64,000 nucleotides of DNA. It comes from Lingula anatina (Eukaryota > Brachiopoda > Lingulata > Lingulida > Lingulidae). Made by a program: the position numbers and the translations under genes. Shown here in pieces: positions 34,860 through 45,400 of this stretch (position 1 is the stretch's first letter; each line of letters opens with the position of its first letter). The notes beneath the pieces were generated by a model. The model searched no databases. It was not told the DNA's origin and saw only the letters and a program-made list of their open reading frames with translations. The DNA is taken from NCBI RefSeq assembly GCF_001039355.2, contig NW_019775484.1, forward strand, positions 137,478 to 201,477, in the 5' to 3' direction.

Positions 34860-35432
34860 TTGCTATGAGGCTAGCGTCGAGAGAGCGTGCGCCAGCTGCG
34901 CATGGGCTGACTTCACTACCGGTTCCGGGATCGGCGCCACTACACTGCCCCCTCTTCTAAATAAAGGTGGTCCTAGTCTTCAGCCTGCTGGGCACTGAGC
35001 CCAGCATGCCATGGTGCGCCCTACCCTGGCCACTTATGGCATGACCAGAGAGGGCCCTGGGCAAGCCCCCACTGAGTGGCACCACTTCTCAGCAGGGGTC
35101 ACTATCAAAACAACCCTACTGCCCCGTGGACTCTGTCCACATAGAGGCATCTGGCATTCCTGGTCGTGATGGCCAGCACCTCCTGCCAGGTGCAACCCCA
35201 GATGGGTGCAATCACCGCTCCTGTCCACCCCAGGTCTGCTGGGGTCCCATGCCTGTTGGGCTTGCATGGGAAGTGTGGAGAGTCGGTCTCCGGCAAGACC
35301 CTACTCCTGTGCAGCTCCGCTACCGCTACTCTTCTTCCAGGGAGAGAGTCTGCGCGGGACCCTACCCCAAAATAGGTGTTAGGGTAGGCCTGAATCCACT
35401 GCCGCAATGAGACTGGATCGGCGCCACTACAA
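34860..35432 (-). mobile_element. 3' end of an LTR retrotransposon (GC-rich internal tail, PPT, LTR start)
   Basis: On the minus strand a GC-rich internal segment (35,415-34,960) ends in a purine tract GAAGAGGGGGCAG (34,947-34,960 region) followed directly by TGTAGTGGCGCCGATCC. The same 17-mer also stands at the other end (35,416-35,432). PPT followed by TGTAG is the hallmark of a 3' LTR start. The downstream part (34,944-34,860) contains GCGCA-type promoter words. The 17-bp direct repeat suggests that most of the 5' part was deleted. No recognisable protein is encoded in the remaining interior. Confidence 0.55.
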
Positions 35433-36064
35433 GACCTTAGAAATTATTATACATTTTAGGAAAAAATCCTGCTTTGATAGATATTTGAAGTTTCTAGGAA
35501 TACATATCTAAGATAATTGTAAATCAGTTAACAAACAAAAAATATTTGCAAGGATCAGCAAATTTATTACAGTGCTTGAGATCATTTTATGTCAACCAAA
35601 AACTGCTAGTTAAAATTTTACCAGAAACAGTTAAAATTTTACCAGTCGTTGATTAAGTCAGGGTTGAACTTTTCGCAACCTGAGCTCTGACATCTGAACT
35701 GGTAGGATCCAAACTGCTAGGTTTCTGAAAATCAATTAATAGTTAGATATGTTACTAGTCACACAAGATGGAAAAAAAGATATAGCTCCAATTTAGATAA
35801 ATATCATGGAAAAAAATAATAAATAACTGCAATAAATTTCAAACCATTCATTAATTGAAAAGAAGTACAGCTTTAATATGACTACCTTTTATTTTTAGGT
35901 AAAAAATGACCTGAAATCTAAACCTAATAAAATGGTTAACCCACCTGGTGATAACCACAAATGCAATCCTGCTTAAAAAGCCGCTGCTGGCCTTTGTGTC
36001 CAAGCATTGGACATTTTTCTATCTAAAAAGTAATTATGGCTTGATCAAATTTACATTGACATAT

Positions 36065-36399
36065 TGTTACGCCTTCGCGGCCGAGTGCCTTATGAAGGTA
36101 CAAATAACAATGTACTTACTGGTGTCTCAGAGTCAAATAACTATCCCAAAAAGAACCAAGAGGCAAGAGCTGAGAGCCAAGAGCCGTAAAGAGACCGATT
36201 TATTTCATGTTACACCTTATATACAAGTTCAGATAGTACACGTTTACCAATCAGAACCAACTATACAGTGAACAGTTTTACCTTTAGGTTACCAATCACG
36301 GGAGAGATTCAAACTTGCACACCGTGTAACACTTTACTTATAGAGACATCTACCGGTAGCAATATAAAATAATCTCAACTAACACACTACATCGTCACA
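36065..36399 (-). mobile_element. Solo LTR of the Ty3/gypsy family
   Basis: 335 bp running on the minus strand from TGTGACGATGTAGTG to GGCGTAACA, with TG...CA ends. It matches the LTR at 60,181-60,561, apart from internal purine-rich length differences. It contains a poly(A) signal AATAAA on the minus strand (about 36,203). ATAT flanks it on both sides (36,061-36,064 and 36,400-36,403), compatible with a 4-bp target-site duplication. Internal sequence is absent, so it is a solo LTR left by LTR-LTR recombination. Confidence 0.82.
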
Positions 36400-36626
36400 A
36401 TATATACTGATCATATACACATTTGAGAGAACATATAATTTAGAAACTCGTGTTATTTAAGCCTATAAAACCCCAAAGTTTGCTTACTGCATGGAAGGGA
36501 CAACTACAGCTTATTTCAAAATGTCAGCTCAAAATATTTTTTTAAATGGCACAAGAAGAATGTTATATCATGTTGAAAATTGTTTTGAACATGGCTTAAG
36601 TCAACCAAAATAATGATTAGGCTTAC

Positions 36627-36758
36627 TTTACAGAAAATGCTGTAAAACTTGGATCTTGGGCCTGGTTTCACTCCAAAATCTTTCTTCCATATGCCATTTT
36701 CTGCAAATAACTTCAGACGCCACCTCCATTCTTCATTGGGCAGTGCCTCCTTTGGCAT
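36627..36758 (-). other. Candidate coding exon (unidentified gene)
   Basis: 132-nt minus-strand segment between a good acceptor (CTCTTTTAG at 36,759-36,767) and a good donor (AAA|GTAAGC, 36,621-36,626). It is open in phase 0 for 44 codons: MPKEALPNEEWRWRLKLFAE, then IWKKDFGVKPGPRSKFYSIF. Correct splice sites at both ends and a length divisible by 3 support a real exon. I do not recognise the protein. No second copy is visible in the other D3 copies. Confidence 0.5.
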
Positions 36759-37002
36759 CTAAAAGAGCATTGTAAGAAATAAAATAATAAGCAGGGATGG
36801 AAAGTTTAATGAAATTTTAAAACATTCATATATATAAACATATATTAAACAAGAAAAAAAATATTGTAAATGTTTGTATACCTTTTCAACAACGGTGCCA
36901 ATGTATATGGATTTACAAAGTTAGCGGAATACCTGGTAATGGGTCTTAACAGCAACACATGTTGGATTTTGAATGCAGATCTGTGGCTTGTTGCTTACCA
37001 GA

Positions 37003-37310
37003 AAACACAGTGTCCTCAAATTTGTCTTTAACTGCCAGGGCCTCTCGGAACCAGTTGACTCTTTTTGGACGGTTGACTTTTAATAGTCTTTTAATAGTTC
37101 ATCTTTTGTCCTCTGCTTCAATTTTTTTGAGGTGGTGCTTGAGCTCAGCCCATAAATTGTCCATTTGATCAAGGTCCCTTCTCTCTGGTGGCTTTTTAAA
37201 CCAGTTGATATTATTGTCTTCAAATTGAATTGCTTTGCCAATCTGCTGGTATGTTATGGGTTGTTGTCTTGCTTAAATCTGATATCCCCTCAAAAAATTC
37301 AGCCAGGCTC
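37003..37310 (-). pseudogene. Tc1/mariner transposase relic, type A, copy 1
   Basis: Two frames together carry Tc1 hallmarks on the minus strand: KQDNNP (second catalytic D) with HTSRLAKQF, then NWFKKPPERRDLDQMDNLWA and ELKHHLKK. In active Tc1-like elements the last motif is SPDLNPIENLWxELK; here the catalytic E position is D and the flanking SP, N and P are changed. A stop splits KQDNNP-HTS, and a 7-base A/T run shifts the frame after HHLKK. Downstream the sequence continues to a donor TTTTCTG|GTAAGC. Dead element. Confidence 0.72.
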
Positions 37311-37559
37311 TGAATTACCCAGAAAACAGGGGCCTAAATAAGAAATGGTCATTTACTATCAAGTATCACCAATTAGAAATGGCATCTATTTTTGCCTTGA
37401 CAAAATATTATTGATTTATGAAAGAAATCTGCTGTCCCTTTGTTAGAATCAATTTATCATAAATATTATCGTAGTTACCACATAGCATGGGACCAAAATA
37501 CAAATAGTTGTAAATGTCAAATATCAAACAAGGTAAATGTATAGTCTGTTGTGGCCTAT

Positions 37560-37893
37560 TCTGTCTGTGTCTCACACCCCAAAAAAGTCTTTATACCCTC
37601 ACATAGTGCAACAGTAAACTTCCCACCTTTGTTCACAATGTACTCATCTGGTTCTGTCTGTTCCTTGAATTCCTTTATCATGGTGGCCTTAGAGAGAGAT
37701 TTTACCTCTTGCCAGAAGTCTTTCTGTAACTGAACAAATGTCTTAGGTTGTTAATTACTATCTCTGTTGAACAATTTCATGAAAGTGGCATCAAAAGCTA
37801 CATTGGGAACATCCAGCTCTTCTTCATAATAGCTTCTCCAAAGTGTCCTCCATGATGTTTCGCATGACATCCATTGGCAAGTATTACCCTTAA
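37560..37893 (-). pseudogene. Unidentified repeated ORF (family U), copy 1 partial
   Basis: Encodes YYEEELDVPNVAFDATFMKL, a TAA, then QPKTFVQLQKDFWQEVKSLS and KATMIKEFKEQTEPDEYIV, but has a small deletion near 37,590. It is truncated at the N (37,900). The same family occurs at 39,260-39,780, 41,372-41,560, 47,283-47,805 and 55,850-56,371. I know no match for it. Confidence 0.45.
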
Positions 37894-37900
37894 ACAGTGN

Positions 37901-38230
37901 CAGGTGGCCGATGTATTTCTTACATTTTTCACTGTCCACAGTTCTCCAAAAGTCTCTTAGGCTTGCAACCAACTCGTCCTTTCTTTTGGGTTTGGTGTGT
38001 TTTCTCAAGTGGTGTTTCATCTCAGCCCAGAGCAGTTCAATGGGGTTAAGGTCAGGGCTTTCAGGGGTGTCTTCGTCCACTTAACGCCATTTTCTTGCAG
38101 AAATTCTTTGGTCAAGCGGCTTGTGTGGGTAGGGGCATTGTCTTGGAAAAAGCAGTGGCCTTCAGCAAGAGTTTCACTGAGAAATGGCAGGAGGAAGTCT
38201 TTCAAAATTCCTAGATTCACAAGGGCCTAG
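37901..38230 (-). pseudogene. Tc1/mariner transposase relic, type B (DD34E-like), copy 1
   Basis: Minus strand: NLGILKDFLLPFLSETLAEG, then FFQDNAPTHTSRLTKEFL (second catalytic D), a one-base frame shift after ENGVKW, then ESPDLNPIELLWAEMKHHLR (catalytic E) and the C-terminal FWRTVDSEKCKKYIGHL. Bridging the shift gives about 34 residues between D and E, as in Tc1 (DD34E). The N-terminal HTH domains and the first D are missing. The C-terminus is cut by the N at 37,900. Confidence 0.88.
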
Positions 38231-38699
38231 TTCTCACAGTCCTGGCCGATTAGATTTCATTCCTAGACTTTTTATGTACACATGTTAAATTTTAATTAAT
38301 TCATCAAATTTCTACAAGTAAAGTAAATACATTTTTCACATCAATATCCACTAGTTGTAGCATCTCACCTGCCCATACATGGGTCCTTAGGTTTGTGGGT
38401 GGGGCGGGCTAATGTTGTTTCCAATATCATCTCTTATCACTTTCCGGAATTATACCATTTGATACCATTTGAGTCCATTTCCAAGGTGCACTCATCTGAA
38501 TTGAATGAGCAAATAAGATTTAAAAAAACACAATATGAAACTCAAAAAGCAAATTATAGAAGAAAATATTGTAAATGTTTGTATACCTTTTCCCATGTGT
38601 ATATGGATTTACAAAGTGAGTGGAATACCTGGTAATGACACTTAAACAACAACATATGTTGGATTTTGAATGCAGATCTGTGGATTGTTGCTTACCAGA

Positions 38700-38995
38700 A
38701 AACACAATGTCCAAAAATTTGTCTTCAACTGCCAGTGCCTCTCAGCACCAGTTTACTCTTTTTGGAAGGTTGACTTTTAGTAGTCTTTTAATAGTTCATC
38801 TTTTGTCCTCTGCTTCAATTTTTTTGAGGTGGTGCTTGAGCTCAGCCCATAAATTGTCCATTTGATCAAGGTCTCTTCTCTCTGATGGCTTTTTGAACCA
38901 GTTGATATTATTGTCTTCAAATTGAATTGCTTTGCCAATCTGCTGGTATGTTATGGGTTGTTGTCTTGCTTAAATCTGATATCCCCTCAAAAAAT
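38700..38995 (-). pseudogene. Tc1/mariner relic type A, copy 2
   Basis: Same features as 37,003-37,310: KQDNNP with a stop, then NWFKKPSERRDLDQMDNLWA and ELKHHLKK with the 7-base run frame shift. Additional changes in the downstream segment introduce a TGA (near 38,745). The donor TTTTCTG|GTAAGC is kept. Confidence 0.7.
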
Positions 38996-39259
38996 TCAGT
39001 CTGGCTCTGAATTACCCAGAAAACAGGGGTCTAAATAAGAAATGGTCATTTTATATTAAGTATCACCAATTAGAAATGGCATCTATTTTTGCCTTGACAA
39101 AATATTATTGATTTATGAAAGAAATCTGCTGTCCCTTTGTTAGAATCAATTTATCATAAATATTATCGTAGTTACCACATAGCATGGGACCAAAATACAA
39201 ATAGTTGTAAATGTCAAATATCAAATAAGGTAAATGTATAGTCTGTTGTGGCCTTTTCT

Positions 39260-39780
39260 GTCTATGTCTCACACCCCAAAAAAGTCTTTGGAAACTTTAT
39301 ACCTTCACATAGTGCAACAGTAAACTTCCCACTTTTCATCACAATGTACTCATCTGGTTCCATCTGCTCCTTGAAGTCCTTTATCATGGTGGCCTTAGAG
39401 AGAGATTTTACCTCTTGCCAGAAATCTTTCTGTAACTGAACAAATGTCTTAGGTTGTTAATTACTATCTCTGTTGAACAATTTCATAAAAGTGGCATCAA
39501 AAGCTTCATTGGGAACATCCACCTCTTCTTCATAATAGCTTCTCCAAAGTGTCCTCCATGATGTTTCACATTACATCCACTGGCAAGTATTACCAAGAAA
39601 GTAATTGTTGGAGACACCAAAAATTCTGTCTTCATTGTTGATCCAGTCCAAATCAGAAAGCACCAGAGCTACCATCTTGGTTGCCTTTTGACTGGATAAC
39701 TGTCCCCAATTTCCAGTGCTGTTTGTTTTGATGTAATGTTGAACTGTAGTGTTGACTGAAAGGTTTCTGTGGATGTGCAA
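39260..39780 (-). pseudogene. Family U ORF, copy 2
   Basis: N-terminal part MHIHRNLSVNTTVQHYIKTN ... KMVALVLSDLDWINNEDRIF, then a frame break at the GVSNNYFL segment. The DEEVDVPNEAFDATFMKLFN part is followed by TAA and by QLQKDFWQEVKSLSKATMIK. Three lesions; otherwise collinear with the other copies. Confidence 0.45.
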
Positions 39781-40182
39781 TGGACTTCAACAAATGAGTA
39801 CATATACAACTGTCACTATTACATTTCAGTTTTGTTTTTCAAAGAGATCTGAGAACTTTAAATTTTCTGAAAATTTGAAATTGATTTGCAGTGATAAAAA
39901 TATTTCAATTTTCAGAACTGGCAATGAGCAGGAGTGTGACCCTGTCACCATATGAAAGCAACAACACTCACAAATTAAATCAATGTCATTATTTTTATTT
40001 ACAACCCTCTCAGCATAGGAAAGCAACAACACTCACAAATTAAATCAATGTCATTATTTTTATTTACAACCCTCTCACCATATGAAAGCAAAAACACTCA
40101 CAAATTATATCAATGTCATTATTCTTATTTATAATCACAAAGACAAAAACATAATAGAGGCTTGAATAAAGAATATCTCTTC

Positions 40183-40262
40183 TTAACTCTGCCTCCTGAA
40201 ACAAGATGCCAGTCTGGATAGGAAGCGTCGAAAATGTTGAAAACGTTTAGATTTCTTTGGAG
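40183..40262 (-). other. Terminal exon with basic C-terminus, copy a
   Basis: An 80-nt minus-strand segment starting right after acceptor TTTTTCATTCCAG and ending in TAA. It encodes PKKSKRFQHFRRFLSRLASC then FRRQS. Arginine/lysine-rich, amphipathic. The same exon recurs at 41,899-41,978, 48,063-48,142 and 56,638-56,717. In minus-strand order the acidic repeat exon precedes it by about 1.1 kb in the complete copies, so both may belong to one gene. That link is inference. Confidence 0.5.
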
Positions 40263-40711
40263 CTGGAATGAAAAATAAAATTTGCATATAATAAAAAAAT
40301 GGCAAAAAGGAGTTAAACTTTAAGAGAAATATGACTTTTAGAACTTTAGCTTATAGTATGTGGCAAACAAAATAAAAATGTATTTCTGTTTTCAACCGAA
40401 ACCTAATCTTAAGAATATGATTATTGAAATATAAAAAGAATGATACATTTTTATAATGATAGCCAGCCTCAATATCTAGACAAAGAGGGTCCCACAAAGA
40501 CAGCAAAGTACAGTAATACTGTAACTTGCAATGACAAAAATAAAATACTTGAAAGTAATCCCTGCTTAGGATTTATCATATGGGTGCATCTTATATATAT
40601 ACCCACCTCCACAACCATATATAAATCCCCTTTATTTACACCTACCACCCTCACTCCCTCTCTCAGTCTCCCCCTTGCGTCTTTTTGGAAGAGGTGTGTT
40701 ATCAATTAATC

Positions 40712-40815
40712 TCTATGTGGTAGTTCCTGGTGTGAATTCTATGTGGTAGTTCCTGGTGTGAATTCTATGTGGTAGTTCCTGGTGTGAATTCTATGTGGTA
40801 GTTCCTGGTGTGAAT
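40712..40815. repeat. 26-bp minisatellite, copy a (truncated at N)
   Basis: Four head-to-tail units of the type ctatgtggtagttcctggtg-tgaatt, cut by the single N at 40,816. The counterparts (42,427-42,660; 48,589-48,684) mix 26-bp units with 19-bp units that lack a 7-bp segment. Confidence 0.95.
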
Positions 40816-40819
40816 NTGG

Positions 40820-41368
40820 TAATCAGCAGAGCTGGAAATTCCCGGTCGCCCGCTCGTCAAATGCGACTAAAAATTTATTCTGACGACTAAAACTACAAAA
40901 GTCACAAGGGTTACTGGCCTAAAGTATTTGGTCTGGGCGAGTGATTTAAATTGGTCCTAAACGTATGGTTGCTCAATTAAAATGTTGAACAATTATGTGA
41001 ATAAAAAAACGATCATTTCATCGTTGTTCATACCTTGTTTATACTAAAGAGAGGCACATGTGCTTTGACCTAAAACTTGCATATTATGACCAATCAGAGA
41101 AGATTACGTCATCCTCTGCGGGTCAGTGAAAGAAGAAGCATGTTTTAGTCGGGTAATTCAAATATCTTAAGAAAAAAATGAGACACTTGGGAATCAATTA
41201 TGACATTTTCAACATGAGTCTGACCGTCAACAGTCAACGGACTGGTCAACTTCGCCGATCTTCAAAGCCAAAGGTGTGCGTATTCGTACGCGCTGGGGCT
41301 CCAGCCAATGCGTAAAAACAGCAAAACAACGCGTAATTACGCACTCTCATACGCTAACGAGTTTACTG
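40820..41368. other. Insertion specific to the D3 copy 2/3 junction
   Basis: About 550 bp with no counterpart in the other D3 copies, between the N at 40,816 and the resumption of family U at 41,369. It starts cagagctggaaattcccgg and ends in a CpG-rich part with the palindromic word gcgtaattacgc. The start resembles hAT-type CAGxGxxGG ends, but no matching inverted copy is seen at the right border. Unidentified repeat. Confidence 0.45.
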
Positions 41369-41371
41369 CCC

Positions 41372-41560
41372 TTAAAGAAAGTAATTGATGGGGACACCAA
41401 AAATTCTGTCTTCATTGTTGATCCGGTCCAAATCTGAAAGCACCAGAGCTACCATCTTGGTTGCCTTTTGACTGGATAACTGTCCCCAATTTCCAGTGCT
41501 GTTTGTTTTGATGTAATGTTGAACTGTAGTGTTGACTGGAAGGTTTCTGTGGATGTGCAA
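41372..41560 (-). pseudogene. Family U ORF, copy 3 (5' part only)
   Basis: MHIHRNLPVNTTVQHYIKTN to RINNEDRIFGVPINYFL and a stop; the downstream part was lost at the insertion border (41,368). Confidence 0.45.
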
Positions 41561-41898
41561 TGGACTTCAACAAATGAGTACATATACAACTGTCACTATT
41601 ACATTTCAGTTTTGTTTTTCAAAGAGATCTGAGAACTTTAAATTTTCTGAAAATTTGAAATTGATTTGCAGTGAAGAAAATATTTCAATTTTCAGAACTG
41701 GCAATTAGGAGGAGTGTTACCCCTCTCACCATATGAAAGCAACAACAATCACAAATTAAATCAATGTCATTATTTTTATTTACAACCCTCTCACCATATG
41801 AAAGCAACAACACTCACAAATTAAATCAATGTCATTATTTTTATTAACAATCACAAAGACAAAAACATAATAGAGGCTTGAATGAAGAATATCTCTTC

Positions 41899-41978
41899 TT
41901 AACTCTGCCTCCTGAAACAAGATGCCAGTCTGGATAGGAAGCGTCGAAAATGTTGAAAACGTTTAGATTTCTTTGGAG
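41899..41978 (-). other. Basic C-terminal exon, copy b
   Basis: Identical in coding sequence to the copy at 40,183-40,262, with the same acceptor and TAA. Confidence 0.5.
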
Positions 41979-42426
41979 CTGGAATGAAAAATAAAATTTG
42001 CATATAATAAAAAAATGGCAAAAAGGAGTTAAACTTTAAGAGAAATATGACATTTAGAACTTTAGCTTATGGTATGTGGCAAACAAAATAAAAATGTATT
42101 TCTGTTTTCAACCGAAACCTCATCTTAAGAATATGATTATTGAAATATAAAAAGAATGATAAATTTTTATAATGATAGCCAGCCTCAATGTCTAGACAAA
42201 GAGGGTCCCTCAAAGACACCAAAGTACAGTAATACTGTAACTTGCAATGACAAAAATAAAATACTTGAAAGTAATGCCTGCTTAGGATTTATCATATGGG
42301 TGCATGTTATATATATAACCACCTCCACAACCATATATAAATCCCCTTTATTTACACCTACCACCCTCACTCCCTCTCTCAGTCTCCCCCTTGCGTCTTT
42401 TTGGAAGAGGTGTATTATCAATTAAT

Positions 42427-42660
42427 CTCTATGTGGTAGTTCCTGGTGTGAATTCTATGTGGTAGTTCCTGGTGTGAATTCTATGTGGTGGTGTGAATTC
42501 TATGTGGTAGTTCCTGGTGTGAATCCTATGTGGTGGTGTGAATCCTATGTGGTGGTGTGAATTCTATGTGGTAGTTCCTGGTGTGAATTCTATGTGGTGG
42601 TGTGAATCCTATGTGGTAGTTTGTGGTGTGAATTCTATGTGGTAGTTCCTGGTGTGAATT
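42427..42660. repeat. 26/19-bp minisatellite, copy b
   Basis: About ten units, alternating full 26-bp units with 19-bp units (ctatgtggtggtgtgaatt). One unit has tttgtggtgtg instead. This is the longest of the three arrays. Confidence 0.95.
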
Positions 42661-43065
42661 CCCTCTAAATGATGCCATGGCAAACAATTTCTGCAATATT
42701 TAATGGCTGATGTGTTGAAGTGGAAAGATGATACGTTGGGATTTTCATTAGCACCACCTGCATTTCTTTGCATTGTGAAGTGAAGTATTGTTCTAATGGA
42801 TCTTGGTTATAATGGTCCGAGAGGACAAAACCAACTTCTTTACTCTGGAAAAATGACAGGATTTTCCGATTCAGTAAAAGACTTGACTGTTATTTCAATC
42901 CTCTCCTATGTCTGAGGGATCAGCAGCATTGTTTGTTTGCCAGACTTGGAAAAACTCTGTTTCATGCTTTCAGATCTTCCATGAATTCACATTTCTACTG
43001 GAACTGTCCTTCTTGTGAATCTGTATATGGTGCCAACTCTGGTTTTCTGCTGTATAGGTGTGGAG

Positions 43066-43580
43066 AATATCTCATTCTCTGTCTCCTCACCGGGCTGTCC
43101 ACCCTCTGTCTCCTCACCAGGCTGTCCACCCTCTGTCTCTGTCTCCTCACCAGGCTGTCCACCCTCTGTCTCCTCACCANNNNNNNNNNNNNNNNNNNNN
43201 NNNNNNNNNNNNNNNNNNNNNNNNNNNNNNNNNNNNNNNNTCACCAGGCTGTCCACCCTCTGTCTCCTCACCAGGCTGTCCACCCTAGCTCTGTCTCCTC
43301 ACCAGGCTGCCCACCCTCTGTCTCCTCACCAGGCTGTCCGCCCTCTGTCTCCTCACCAGGCTGTCCGCTCTCTGTCTCCTCACCAGGCTGTCCACTCTCT
43401 GTTTTTTCATCTTGCTCTCCACTCTCTGTCTCCTCACCAGGCAGTCCACCCTCTGTCTCCTCACCAGGCAGTCCACCCTCTGTCTCCTCACCAGGCTGCC
43501 CACCTTCTGTCTCCTCACCAGGCTGTCCACCCTCGGTTTTTTCATCTTGCTCTCCACCCTCTGCAATTTGTTTCTTCTGT
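43066..43580 (-). other. Acidic-repeat exon (GEETEGGQP-type minisatellite), copy 1
   Basis: A 27-bp minisatellite. On the minus strand one frame reads repeats of EETEGGQPG, with EQDEKTEGG variants at the 5' end, and exits into ENEIFSTPIQQKTRVGTIYR and a stop. An acceptor-like ACAAATTGCAG precedes the first repeat. 61 N (43,180-43,240) interrupt it, and a 4-base insertion near 43,288 breaks the frame. The reading is a disordered acidic tail. The repeat number differs strongly from the other copies (49,102-49,312; 57,052-57,114). Confidence 0.5.
43180..43240. other. Assembly gap (61 N)
   Basis: Run of N inside the minisatellite; its true length is unknown. Confidence 0.99.
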
Positions 43581-45088
43581 ATGCAGTTTCAACCTATTAC
43601 ATTCATTATAGTTTTAGTTCAATTAAGTCTTGTATTCACAATCATACTGCAAGCTTAAGTTTAATTATGTATATATTAAAGTTCATTTTTTCACTAACCT
43701 CATAAATGAACTTCAGTTAAATTATTTCCCCAGTTTGATATGAAAATTAAACTTTGAGATGTTTCACAAAAGACACAATGTGACAGTCAATAAAATGTAT
43801 GCAACAAACATCAAACACATTACCATTAGTTGTGGTTGCATGATTGTATATGACTTACTCTCATTTATAAACAATAAAACACCTTATGACAAATAAACAT
43901 AACCTGAGATAAAGATATTATATTAGTATTGTTTTTTGACAAAATATACCTAAAATTATAACAACGCTCCCAAGGTGTAACTTTAAACGCTCAGGTATGA
44001 GATAGCAATGATACACTGAGAGTTAGTATTAAAATTAAAAAACAAACCCAGATGTATGCAATTTCAAGGTATAATATTTATTATAATTTCAGTTCAATGA
44101 AAAATCTTGTTTTAAAAATCATATTGCAACCTTGTATTTAATTAAACCTATATAAAATTTATTCAACATAGAAATATGCCATTGTGAAGTAATTATTTAT
44201 GTAACTCAATGTAACTATTTCTTCAGACCTTGTCTCTTTAAAATGCACTATAATTCAAATTTTTGTATAATTTCAATACTTCACAAAACAACTCATTTCA
44301 TATTACAAAGAAAATATTTTAAAATACATATATCTTCTTTCTTAGGCTTAATACAAATGAAACATATCCCATAAGACAGACAACACCAAATAATCATTTT
44401 TTAAATGAGCTTCCTTTTAATATAATCATATCAACTTGTCATCTTGTAGTTCAAAATTTTTAACATCAATTTTCTTTGGAAACTAATATTCACTTTCCAA
44501 AACTAAAAATATACAAATTTTCTTTTGGACAATATAACTTCATAAAAGCAACACACTTAACTGCATATTAAAATTATTTTATGACATAAACTGCCATCTT
44601 AATTATACAAATATCCATGGTAAACTCAATCCATTTAAAGAACATTATATTATTGCAGTTTTGACATTATTATTCTCCTAGTCTTAAGAACAATAAATAC
44701 AGCTTGAACAATGTTCTTTATGATATAAACTATCATTTATAATTGCACAAATACCCATGTAAAAGTCACTTCATTAAAAGTACATAATCAATTATATTTC
44801 CAATTTTCCTATTTTTCTAATCATAAGAGCAATTAATATAGATTGATTAATACAAACTGCTTTAAAAACTAATTTTATATTATACCATAACATTATATAC
44901 AACATTATGTACATTTTATTCACATATTACCAAATTATTTATAGAAAAATCACCAAATAAAGCAACACATTTAGATGAATTCACAAAAAATTAACTTTAA
45001 AAACTTCTTTAAAATATCATTTTCTTACTTAACAACATAATATTCAAATTGACAACATAAAACCAATATTCAATCCATCTTAACATAC

Positions 45089-45136
45089 AAAGTTTTTTTT
45101 ATATCCAATCTTCCAAATTCCTTTCGTCACATTTGC
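45089..45136 (-). other. Candidate 48-nt phase-0 exon, copy 1
   Basis: Between acceptor TTTTGTTTTAG and possible donor CTTT|GTATGT the minus strand reads ANVTKGIWKIGYKKNF in phase 0. If the donor is not used, a stop follows two codons later (VC stop). It lies 183 bp downstream of the exon at 45,320-45,400, in the same phase. Copy 2 (50,684-50,730) is one base shorter. Confidence 0.4.
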
Positions 45137-45319
45137 CTAAAACAAAAATATAAGTATTAATATAAATAAATCAAAATATACCATCTTTTATCACATAAGT
45201 GCTAACAATTAGATTATAAAAGCAACATACTACATATTTATTACACTCAATCCATATAATAAATATACAAATTTCTCTCTTCAAATATAAGTTAATTAAT
45301 GAAATCAACAATCTCTTAC

Positions 45320-45400
45320 CTCACAAATATAATGCAAAAAGTCCATATATTCTTCCATTTCGTTGAAACTTATATAGCCTTTTGAATTTTCCAAAGGTGC
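45320..45400 (-). other. Candidate 81-nt phase-0 exon, copy 1
   Basis: Flanked by a good acceptor (GTTTACAG) and a consensus donor (GAG|GTAAGAG). It encodes APLENSKGYISFNEMEEYMD then FLHYICE in phase 0. In a region of about 25% G+C, a short open segment with perfect splice sites on both sides stands out. I do not recognise the protein. Copy 2 has one base deleted in the run near ENSK. Confidence 0.5.

Larger units (their letters stand above)
35570..37899. repeat. Duplicated block D3, copy 1 (left part)
   Basis: 35,570-35,760 matches 54,190-54,370. 36,843-37,893 matches 46,557-47,617, 38,560-39,590 and 55,160-56,180. It stops at the N at 37,900 inside a Tc1-like/unknown-exon boundary. A solo LTR (36,065-36,399) and an exon candidate (36,627-36,758) are present only here. 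Confidence 0.85.
37901..40815. repeat. Duplicated block D3, copy 2
   Basis: Collinear with 54,411-56,700: type B Tc1 relic, spacer, type A Tc1 relic, family U and basic exon. It then runs into a 26-bp minisatellite, where it stops at the N (40,816). Confidence 0.85.

Noticed and set aside
35034-35410. Four overlapping open frames in GC-rich DNA
   Set aside because: Stop codons are rare in GC-rich sequence; none resembles a known protein, and the stretch is the tail of an LTR element.
38393-38635. 80-codon open frame
   Set aside because: Lies in spacer between two dead transposase relics; the matching stretch in D3 copy 5 does not keep the frame.
42933-43705. Long plus-strand frames of SPGCPPSV- or HQAVHPLS-type repeats
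   Set aside because: They are other frames of the 27-bp minisatellite, cross 61 N and flanking non-coding DNA. The minus-strand EETEGGQPG frame has the acceptor and a more plausible composition.
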